From assembly GCF_963676685.1 (NCBI RefSeq), contig NC_092350.1, positions 40,395,373 through 40,459,372 on the forward strand: a stretch of 64,000 nucleotides of DNA. The letters are read 5' to 3'. A model generated the notes under the pieces. It made no database searches, was not told where the DNA came from, and saw only the letters and a program-made list of their open reading frames with translations. This document shows positions 13,201 to 25,200 of this stretch, in pieces. A program made the position numbers and the translations under genes. Origin of the DNA: Mytilus edulis (Eukaryota; Mollusca; Bivalvia; Mytilida; Mytilidae). The stretch's first letter is position 1; the number at the start of each line of letters is the position of its first letter.

Positions 13201-16200
13201 GACAGATTCTGAATCAGACATGGATGAAGATGACAAGAGAGCTCGTGCTCAACAAAAGGACCATGACGATCATGAGAGAAAGATTGACGAACAATTAAAG
13301 AGACTTAAAAGTTTAGAAAATGAAAATGATTTGTTAGAGGAAGAAGGATGGAATGGGACTTCTAATGGTGTCACTTCTGTTCGTAAGAAGTCTGATGAAC
13401 GAGGAAAAATTTTATCACCTAAGGAACCAGTTAGGCGTTCACTTACTGAATATTCCTTACGAACAGCAGAAGATGGAAAATGTGGGAAATTAAAAACATT
13501 TTTTGAAGAAAAAGTTGAAGGTCATGTGAATGGGGATCATAATGAATTGTCAAAGAGTTTGAACTTTAGTAAAAAATCAGTAAGTTATTTATGTTAAAGA
13601 AGCTATAATAGAATTAATATCAATAAATATTATTTTTGTCAAGGCAGCAGTTTCTTCAGAGATCCATATATTTTATAAGTTAATGAAAAGGTTCAAAATG
13701 AAACTAATAAAAAAAAAAAAATTGCCTAAAGATAAAATAAAATTTAAATAAAAATACCTTTTATTCTATAGTCTTTTCTTTTTATTTTTACACTGAATTA
13801 TGATCTAGAGAGTGCAGGAAAAAAAAGATATTCATTATAAGGGGATTTTTTTATTATTTGATATAGACAGTACATACACCTGTAGAAGACAAATCCCCAG
13901 TGCATGAAAAATGGAAGAAATTTGAAATAAAACAACAAACAAAAGACTTACAACAGGTATTTGAATTACAAAAGAAAATTTAAAAGGATTGTCAGGATCT
14001 TTTAAATAAAAGACATTTTCATTAAAAAAAAGTTTGAAAATTAAAAAAAAATTAAGTTTTTAAAAGTTTGAAAATTAGATGATTTTATTTTTATTTTTAT
14101 GAAATGGTAAATTTATTAAATTTCAAAATATGCATAGACTTTTCTGTCACTTTATTCTAACACTACACTTTTTATGTCATTAAACATACAATGGTAATAT
14201 TCTAGGAAACTAAAAAAGATTTGGCTGCTTACCAAGCCAAAGTTATCTCCCCTGGTGCTTCTAGACTCAAAGACATTCAAAAGAAAGTAAGCAACCTCAC
14301 CATCATTTATCATTTTTTTTTGGGGAGGAAGGGTGATGGCAAAGGTATAATTGTTAAGAAAAAAGATTTTTACAAGATTTAAGTAAATTTAAACAAGATG
14401 CAAAGTCAGTAACCTAAAGTTTAATAAGAACAAATGTAAATCAAAGGAATTTCATTGTGAAGAATTAGCATCTTTGTAAATAGACATTTCTCAATGATTT
14501 CAATGATTCTATAGTTTAAAAAATATTATTCAAAAACTTGCTTAACATATTATATATAGATCAGTTGCAAGTATATATATATTTCTTTGCCATATTTTCC
14601 TTTATATTTTTGTTGGTCAGACCAAATAAAGACTGTTGTGTTTTCAGTTTGAAGATAAAACAAACACAGAAAATTCTAGGAGTTCCTTAGGAAGACTCAG
14701 TGCCAGTGAAAGTCATTTAAATGTAAGACATGAAACTTTAATTAATTATGAATTATAGTTCTAATGAAAGTCCTCTATGTAATGAAAGAAAACTAGAGGC
14801 TCTAAAGAGCCTGTGTCGCTCACCTTGGTCTATGTGAATATTAAAGGAATCAGATGGATTCATGACAAAATTGTGTTTTGGTGACGGTGATGTGTTTGTA
14901 CATCTTACTTTACTGAACATTCTTGCTGCTTAAAATTGTCTCTATCTATAATGAACTTGGCCCATTAGTTTCAGTGGAAATGTTAGTAAACATTTACAAA
15001 TTTTATGAAAATTATTAAAAATTGACTATAAAGCACTTTGCTGAACATTATTGTTGTTTACAGTTTATCTCTATCTATAATAATATTCAAGATAATGACC
15101 AAAAACAGCAAAATTTCCTTCAAACTAACAATTCAGGGTCAGCAACCCAACAACGGGTTGTCCGATTCATCTAAAAATTTCAGAGCAGATAAATATTGAC
15201 CTGTTAAACAATTTTACCCCATGTCAGATTTGCTCTAAATGCTTTGGGTTTTGAGTTATAAGCCAAAAACTGCATTTTACCCCATGTTCTATTTTTAGCC
15301 ATGTCGGCCATCTTGGTTGGATGGCCGGGTCACCGGACACATTTTTTCAAACTACTAACCCAAAAGATGATTGTAGCCAAGTTTGGATTAATTTGGCCAA
15401 GTAGTTTCAGAGGAGAAGATTTTTGTAAAAGATTACTAAGATTTACGAAAAATGGTTAAAAATTGACTATAAAGGGCAATAAATCCTAAAGGGGTCAACT
15501 GACCATTTCAGTCATGTTGACTTATTTGTAAATCTTACTTTGGTGAACATTATTGCTGTTTATAGTTTATCTCTATCTATAATAATATTCAAGATAATAA
15601 CCAAAAAGAGCAAAATTTCCTTAAAATTACTAATTCAGGGCCAGCAACCCAACGACGGGTTGTCCGATTCATCTGGAAATTTCAGGGCAGATAGATCTTG
15701 AACTGATAAACAATTTTACTCCTGTCAGATTTGCTCTAAATGCTTTGGGTTTTGAGTTATAAGCCAAAAACTGCATTTTACCCCATGTTCTATTTTTAGC
15801 CATGGCGGCCATCTTGGTTTGATGGCCGGGTCACCGGACACATTTTTCAAACTACTAATCTAAAAGATGATTGTGGCCAAGTTTGGATTAATTTGGCCCA
15901 GTAGTTTCAGGGGAGAAGATTTTTGTAAAATATTACTAAGATTTACGAAAAATGGTTAAAAATTGACTATAAAGGGCAATAACTCCTAAAGGGGTCAACT
16001 GACCATTTCAGTCATGTTGACTTATTTGTAAATCTTACTTTGCTGAACATTATTGCTGTTTACTGTTTATCTCTATCTATAATAATATTCAAGATAATAA
16101 CCAAAAACAGCAAAATTTTCTTAAAATTACTAATTCAGGGGCAGCAACCCAACAACAGGTTATCGGATTCATCTGAAAATTTCAGGGCAGATAGATCTTC

Positions 16201-19200
16201 ACCTATTTAACAATTCTACCCCATGTCAGATTTGCTCTAAATGCTTTGGTTTTTGAGTTATAAGCCAAACACTGCATTTTACCCCTATGTTCTATTTTTA
16301 GCCATGGCGGCCATCTTGGATGGTTGGCCGGGTCACCGGACACATTTTTTAAACTAGATACCCCAATGATGATTGTGGCCAAGTTTGGTTTAATTTGGCC
16401 CAGTAGTTTCAGAGGAGAAGATTTTTGTAAAAGTTAACGACGACGACGGACGACGGACACCAAGTGATGAGAAAAGCTCACTTGGCCTTTTAGGCCAGGT
16501 GAGCTAAAAAACAGTAAATACCTAAAAACTTATAGGAAAACTTAATGGAAAAATAATTTTGTTGCGGAAAAAATCCCAAATGCAAATTCTGTGTTCTAAA
16601 TCAAAAAAAAAAGTACTAGCTATGTGCATGTCAATATTGTCCTTCATCAGGAATGCTCAGAGCTAAACTATATTGAATATTAAAGTAAAAGGCATAATAA
16701 AAGACAGTCCTATTTTTTGGGAGCTGTATAACAGATAAGGGAGTTAATTTGAATCCACAAAATCTTAAAAGATCCAATTTTCTTAAGGAGTTGCAATATT
16801 GTTTTTGTAACAATTTTTACCTTTCAAATTATTATATCCCAAAAACAAATGACACATTGAAAAATATAATATCTTAAATTCTATTGATTTAAAAAATAAA
16901 AATAAAATCTAGATTGTCAGTTTTGATTCTTGGTTATTTATTTATACACTGTTTAGGAAAAGCCTATCTCGGAGAAAGACAGCAAGAAACATATCTTAGA
17001 TCGCTGGAATTCAGCAGTAGAAACTAAGAAAACTCCATCAAAAACTCAGTCATGGTTATCTAAGTCTATGAGTGTAAGTGTAGAGTACGATCTAAATAAA
17101 AAGGGAGATAAGATTGAACGATTGACCTCTAAGTTCGACCATAATAGAAACGAAAAAACAGATAAAGTTGTTAAAAGTGCTACATTACCCATCCAAACAA
17201 ATAAAGATATGTCCTTATTGAAACGTCAGTGGTCAGCAAATACAGAAGAATCGGTCAATACAAGTGATATTCCAGAACAAAGAACTACAAATAGACATTC
17301 TGTTCCTAAAGTTACGGACCGATGGCTACGTAAATCACAATCTTCCGTGGAAACAGTATCTGCTCTTCCTGCGGTGCCAGAATCTAGGACAAGACCATTG
17401 TCTACATCATCTGTTGAGAGCAACAAAGTAAGAACGATTCTTTTTAGATAGAATTTTAAATTGGATTTTAATATTTGACATAAAAAGTCTTAAATATAAG
17501 AGAACTGATTTGATTTAAGTGCTGTATTTAATTGAAGGCTGATGTGGCAAATTTGAATTATATTAAAAAAGATATGTGCCATTAGGATAAAAGACTTAAA
17601 ATTTTGACACTTTCATTTTATTGTAGGCTAAAATAATTATCTGTTAATAGAAATCATACTCCATAGAAAATTAGCAGTCATGTTATTCATTTCAGGTGCA
17701 TTTGTATGGGTAATAAAATGGCATGAATATTATTTTCTGTTTAAACAATTGTGTTTGCATCCTGACTTCTGTAATTGCATGTAAATCCTATTTACACCCA
17801 GTGTGAATTTCTCGTTTAAAACACAGAGATTGATAATCTCCACTTTGGTAATAACATTCTAATTCTGAAAAAATAATTTGTTTCTGTAATTTGAATGAAT
17901 GTTATCATTATATAATAAAAGCATGTGCATGTAATTGTTCTTAGGAGAATCAGTCAGATCCTCAACCTCGGCCAGACAGTTGGCGACGGAGAAGTTCTGC
18001 AAAAGCGGTAAGGTTAAATGACAATCTGAGAAAGTGAAAACATGATTAAATTTATATTTGTTTAGAGGTTATGTGTATTAGTTATTTAGAGATTATATGT
18101 GACTTGCAAGGTAAGTTGATACAGCATTATGAAGTCATTTATCTGGGCCTGAGTTGTCTAGGTAATTGGTAATTATTAACTTCAATATATATCATGAGTC
18201 AATCACAATTACAGTAGGTTTTGAGTAACTTGTTTGCTATTTGCTTATGTGCTAATGACAATATTTGATTAAAGTTTGTGATAATACTGAGAACTTCTTT
18301 GAAATTGAAAAAAGAATATTCAAAGAAAATGACCTTTAACACAGTTGGTCAAAAATATTTGTAATTAATCTTCTAGCTAATTTACTTACAGACAAAACAA
18401 AATTTACAAGCTATGTTTGTCAAAAAAAGGGGAGAGATACCAAAGGGCAATGCAAAAACCATACTTGAAGGAAAAACAAACAAAACCATTTGCCAAATGA
18501 CAATAAAAAAAGATTAAAAGACTAAAAAACAGTTAACGAAGTACTAAAAATTGAGCAATACAAACATGATCAAAACAGTGAACTTAGTTGCCTGGGAGAG
18601 TAAGCAGCTCCTGCTCAAATAGTGGCACTGGTGATATGAATGTATACTTCATCACTAATAAACATTATGGAGTGTTTATTCTTGAAAGTAAACTGGATTT
18701 TGATGTTTTGGATGTCCATAAATGAATAATGTAAAACATTTTGAAATATGATAATCATGCTAGAGAAAATTATTTCTTCCTCAATTACTCAAAGTTTAAA
18801 GAGTGGGATGCATATTTCTTTAATTGACTATTTCAGGAAGAGGAGGAGAGATTAGAGAGAGAAAGACAAGAGGCAGAGGAAAGAGAACGTGAGGAGGTAT
18901 GTCAGAAATCCTATGATCTATCTTAACTTAGTGAAATGTCAAACACAAAAAGTGTGCATTTTAAGTCATGCCTATGACCAGTAGATATGGGACTTTATAA
19001 CCTATTTTGTATGTGGGACAGGAAAAACCCTTTCATTCCTTTTGTCTTTTAAACTTTGAAATAAACAGAGAGCACTGGTATTGTATTTCTGGTTTGATAG
19101 TTCTCTGTGTAAGCATTTGAAAATTCCCTGATACCCAAAAGACAGCAACAATACTGCAAAGAGTGGGGCGGATCCAGCCATTTTAAAAAAGGGGGGGGGT

Positions 19201-22200
19201 TCCAACTGTATGTCCCCATTCAAATGCATTGATCGTCCCAATAAAAGGGGGGTTCCAACCCCGGAACCCCCCCTCTGGATCCGCCACTGAAAAGCAAAAA
19301 AAATACCAAAGCGGCAATGTTTATTCTGATTCTGTTTGATGTGTAGAATAGAGTTGTGAAATAGAATCCGAATGAACAGTGTTTTCTTATCTCAAATCTG
19401 TTACCCCAAGGTCCAGCATTTGTTGTAGGACCAGTTTAGATAAATGTTTAGTAGACAGCTTATTACCTTTCGTACATGTTGTGTATCCATGTGACCAAAT
19501 GTGTGTGTATTGTGTCTGGATATTTGTTTGTTGTAAAATATCTTGATTGTTTTCTACTAGTGAAAGTATTTTGAGTTTGGACAAAGCTCATCGGAATTTA
19601 AATTTGTTGTCAAATGTCTGTTACACCTGAGTTTTACTATTAAGTGTATATATAAGACACTTTATATTATATAGACATTTTAATGAAGATTACAAAAAAA
19701 GATACTTACTATAATAAGAATGACTTTCAAGACCTTGTATAAAGCTTACAAAGATGAGCTCTTTTGTGCAGATTACTTTATAAAAGAACACTTTTTCTTA
19801 ATATATATATAAAATAAGAAGATGTGGTATGAGTGTTAAAGAGTCCAAGTCACAATATGTTAAAAGTTAACGATTGTAGTTAACTACTCATGGCAGCACA
19901 CCACTATTTATTCAAAGTAATCATGAACTTTACCAAGAAATCTCGCTGAATGTGTGTTTTCAATACATGTAGTACAATGCGTAACTTCATGCTTGTTTTG
20001 AATCCTGTGTGGTTTCTAGATATTAGATATACTGTACAAAGATATAAACATTGCCTCTTTATATGAAATAACATGCAGATATATTTTTGGAACAATGGCT
20101 AATCATATTTGTAAATTTTGATTATGTGATAGTATATGAAAAGCCATTGTCTTGTTGTCATCTCAGACTTGCTGTAACTTGCTGAATGTTCGGTTAAGTT
20201 GAAAAATTTATTTCAGTAAAATTTCATAGTAATTGGCATAGCTTTATTTACTAAAATATTAAACAAACATTTTGATTCATACACAACTTTTCTGAGATGA
20301 TGACTTTTTGTCAAGTTTGATTCAAATATTATATAAAAGTCTAGTTTTGAGTGAGAAAAGATTTAACTGATTTATATTGGTAATTAAGAAACATAAAGAG
20401 TCACAAATACGAAGGCAAGATCTTTTGAATTATATTTCTGCTTTTGCTCCTTAGAGCTAGAGAAAGGCCCTTTATCAGCAGTGTAAAGGATAGACAACTC
20501 TTTAGAAAAGAATATCATATTTGTCAAAAGAATCAATTTTGAATTTCCATGTTTGAATCTATATTTTGTAACATTTTCAAGAACAAGGGGATCAAACTTG
20601 ATATAAAATATCTGCATACCATTCAAAAAAAATTGATATGAAAAATTATGGCCCCTTTCGTTCCCAGGCAGCCAGACAAATGGAGGAACAACAAAAGAAG
20701 AAGAAGGGAAAGAGGAAGGGACTGGGAGGTCTCTCTCCAGAGAAGAAAAAGATGTTAAAAGTAGGTTCACTTACAGGCACTTGTCATTCATAAATGTATA
20801 GACATTAAGAAAAGTAATGCTAATTTATGTTAAAAATGTTACAGGCACTTGTGATTCATAAATGTAAAGATATAAAGAATATATTGCTCCTTTATGTTAT
20901 TTCAGGGTCTATACATAGTCTAAGTTAAGGGCTCTCAAAATATGCTTAATTATGAATGATGTTTTCTTACATGAAGGTTTTCAAATATTTCTTGCAATAA
21001 AACTTGTTTTAATGTGTAATAATTATCCATAAAGATTTTGACAATACTTTGTAGTAATCTTAAATTATCTGAATACTTTTATTTAATTGATTTAGTAATA
21101 TCAATTGTATTTGGACATACCACAAACATTTATTGCATGATAAAATGCATGTTTGTTATGATTCATATAGTTAAACCACAAAAATGAATTTAACATGTAT
21201 GAATTCCACAAATTTAACCTCGCACATTTAGGCTATTCTTATTGTTTTGCATGTTTGTAACTATTTTCATGAAGATATTCAACATTAATAAAATAAGTAT
21301 TTTGTATTTGCATGTGTCCTTGAGAATGCATAATCATTTGCATAATTTTGCATGTTATTTAGGACAATGAATATTCATCAAGTGATGATGACGATGATCC
21401 ATACCATACTTTTATTGAAGAAGGATCAAAGTTTTGGAATGCTGAAAAGAAAAGAGTTTTAGAACAAAGAATTACCCATTTGCATGACCTTGAGAGCATG
21501 GATAAAGGTAGCCATATTGTATTTGTACATTCCAAGAGCAACAAGTTATTATCCTTGTGTTTTTAAATTTTCCAAAATGGCAGAGAATGTGTTGATTTTA
21601 ATGTAACTGTTAATCAATTTTCATTCTAAAAATGTTCCTGGGATAGAAAATTCTGACCTCATAAATTGAGATATTTAGGTTGACCTGTAATGAATTATTT
21701 TAAAAAGTCAAATATCTAAGAGTTGGTTTGAAACCTGAATAACTTTAAAAATTAAACCTTTTGATTATATTTAAAGATGGAGGAGGACAGTTAATGATAC
21801 TAATGAGGTGCCATTGTTGAATGTTCCAAACATCCACCAAACAAGCAGCTTTCCTCAATAATAGTTCATTTTATCTGCCCCTTATGATTGATTTCAATCA
21901 GTCTTCATTTTACTTCACAATACATAATCCCTTTGAGGAAACCAAGGTTATTTTGATTTGCAGTGTCAAAGTTTGAAGGTTAAACTGAGATCAAATGTTC
22001 AGGTTGAAATTATAATGGGTATAGGTTAGATTCTGTATACTTGAAACTTAAAACTTGAAAAATTATTGACAGATGATTCCTAATGTCTTTGAGGTGAGGG
22101 GTAAAAAACAAAGCTAGGATAATAGGTTAATGATTTTTTTAATGCTCTAAGCAAACCCTTCCGGTCAATACCTTGTCACTACCACATAGATTTAAATGTT

Positions 22201-25200
22201 AGGTCAATCTTCATCATACTTCACAAACATATTCCAGTGTGGAAAGGATGAGGTTCATGTTCAAAAGTTCAGGTTAAATATGAATTGCTTGTTAATTTTT
22301 CTTCAATGATAAACATACAAATCATGAAGAAGTTTGTTGCATATCAAGTGAAAGATTGAGGGAAAATATAGTAATGCCTTTGAATTCAGTTGTTTTAAGG
22401 GGTTAGTTTGATACATGAGTTATTGTTTATTTGAGGGTCTTCCAACAGTGTCTATGCCCTGTTTTACATTTTACAATTTTTAACAAGCATTGCATGTTTT
22501 TCCTTGAAAAAGAACAAAATTTAAAATCAACACCAGTTTGACCTAGATTATTCATAATCATTTTCCTTGTACAATGTCTTGTGTTTGATGGAGCATGTAG
22601 TTTTGAGTGAAAAAGACTGTTAACAACCATGACAGATTAGCATGAACCAGAGAAGTCTTTAAAATAAATTTTGGAAAATTTGCCATTTATTTTTAGAAAC
22701 TTATTATGCAAAAAGCTGCAGAAGATCTTCGTAATGAGGCTAAAGCTAAAGCAGAAGAAAAGGAACGTTATATTAATGAGCGTGTCGGTCCTTTAAGTCT
22801 TGAAGGAAAAGCTGAAGGTACATTGTTGTGCTGCATGACCTAGATTTCCCTTTTGTTTTTCAAGCTGTTATACTTCATTCCTACTTTTGCTTTGTTTACA
22901 GAAGCTGTTTGAATTCTTATATTTTGCAATAAATTAGAATTATCCTTGTTTAATATTCTAGGCTCTGTAGGAATTTTGTTCAGCATTTAATCATCATCTT
23001 GGAGATTATAGTCCTTTATCATGTTTATGCTACCACAGATCAAGTTTGAATTTTGATGGGGTTATTTTTGCCTTTCTAGAGTTATGCCCCTTTACAAAAG
23101 GAAAAAAATACTGAATTTTTCTTTACCATTCCATTTCGTAAGTTTGCCTCAACCAAATATTACGAATTTTATGCACAATGCTTATTACCACAAACTATTG
23201 ATCAGGTTTGAATTTTACGGTGTCACTATTACCATCTGAGAGTTATGCCTCTTTTTTTGCTGAGATTTTCATTTCTGTTTCTTAAGTTTGTCTCACCCAA
23301 TTGTTAAGAAACTTACACATAATGCTTATTACCACAAAACTCAGGTCAAGCATGATTTGGGTAGAGTCACTTATACCATTAATGAGTTATGTCCCTTTAT
23401 AATATTATATGCAAGCAGGAGCATCATCATTCCCCGTTTATTTATTCTCTGGTTTTAGATGAGTGAGTTTGTGTTAAATGAACTCCTTTGATTGTCTTTT
23501 ATCGCTTATATAGGTCAACATCTCGATAGTGGGAAACCCCCCTGTAAATCAGGAAAGTTTTCATTAATCATTCAAATATTTTGTTTTAATGTCTATTTTT
23601 TTCTAACATCTTTTCTTTTCTAATTATTCTGTGTGCTTTCGTTTTCTTAATTGTTTTGATAACTAAATATAATAAACAATTTTCTACTTTGTTCTACTGT
23701 GACTTTTTAGCTTCATCTGATAATTACAAGATAATTATTAGTAATATCATTTTTAGGTTGTCAGTCAGTGTCTGTCCTCATCTGTTAACTTTTTCAACTG
23801 AAACTACTTGGATTTATGAGCACAGAAAATTCTTCTAAATTTCAATCACAACAAGAAACTTCATTAAAATTAAGATTCAAAATGGGTTTTAATCGGGCAG
23901 TGTTTGTAAATTAAGATTCAAAATGGGTTTTAATTGGGCAGTGTTTGTTTTTGAAAGCTTATTGAAAATTGCACCAAGTGGTAATCAGTATCACATGTTA
24001 TCATATACTTAATCTTATAATTACTGTGTCATTTGTTCTCTTGTGGAGAGTTGTCTCCTTCTCATTAGAAATCATACCACATCTTCTTTTTCTATTAAAC
24101 AGTTTATTCAAATCATATATCATGTAATAATATATTTTTAGATTTAGATAATTCACATGTTTATGTTTTCTATTTTAGGTGATTTGGTAAAACTGTGTAA
24201 ACAATTACATCAACAATTATCTAAACTAGAGGAGGAAGTGTACGACTGGGAGGTGAAAATCAGAAAACAAGATCAAGAGGTTAGTAACAAATAAAACCTT
24301 TGTAAGGGGAAAGGGAAGTGTATGACTGGGAGGTGAAAATCGGAAAACAAGATCAAGAGGTTAGTTACAAATAAAACCTTTGTAAGGGGAAGGGGAAGTG
24401 TACGACTGGGAGGTGAAAATCGGAAAACAAGATCAAGAGGTTAGTTACAAATAAAACCTTTGTAAGGGGAAGGGGAAGTGTATGACTGGGAGGTGAAAAT
24501 CAGAAAACAAGATCAAGAGGTTAGTAACAAATAAAACCTTTGTAAGGGGAAAGGGAAGTGTATGACTGGGAGGTGAAAATCGGAAAACAAGATCAAGAGG
24601 TTAGTTACAAATAAAACCTTTGTAAGGGGAAGGGGAAGTGTATGACTGGGAGGTTAAAATCAGAAAATAAGATCAAGAGGTTAGTTACAATTAAAACCTT
24701 TCGGAAAGTTTAATTTGGAGGTTGGTCAATTTAATGGAAATGACCAGTTTCTAATATTCAACTGACTAGTTGTTTTAATGGAGTGGACCAGTCAGGAATT
24801 CCACCGACTTTTTCTTTTTAATGAATGACCAAAAAGGAAATTCAACTGAATCAGTGTGCAGTTTTTGAGGTAAAAGAAATAAATCTGGACCAATCAGGAC
24901 TTCCAAAGAGTGACATTTGCATAATGCCACACTTTTTCTGACTTATTCATGATTATTTTAATTCATCTTATGGTTACATTAATGAAGTGACATAAAGCTA
25001 ATTAAATTTTTCGGTCAAAAGCAAATGGAGAAAGTTAAAGTTACATCCATTTAGAAAAGCAAACTTTGACAGTTTTGAAATTTTCCACAAAGGTCAGAAA
25101 AAAAATATGATAATACGCTAATGATATATGTTTCTCTCGGCAAGGTAGACTATCATTTTTGTTGATAATAAAAGTAGATTTGGAGTTGACCTCAGTTGGG

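Noticed and set aside
21508..21566. Exon 14 read-through to TAA as a short-form troponin
   Set aside because: Kept only as an alternative: the donor gtagcc and the phase match to exon 16 make the mutually exclusive model better; no poly(A) signal is obvious nearby.
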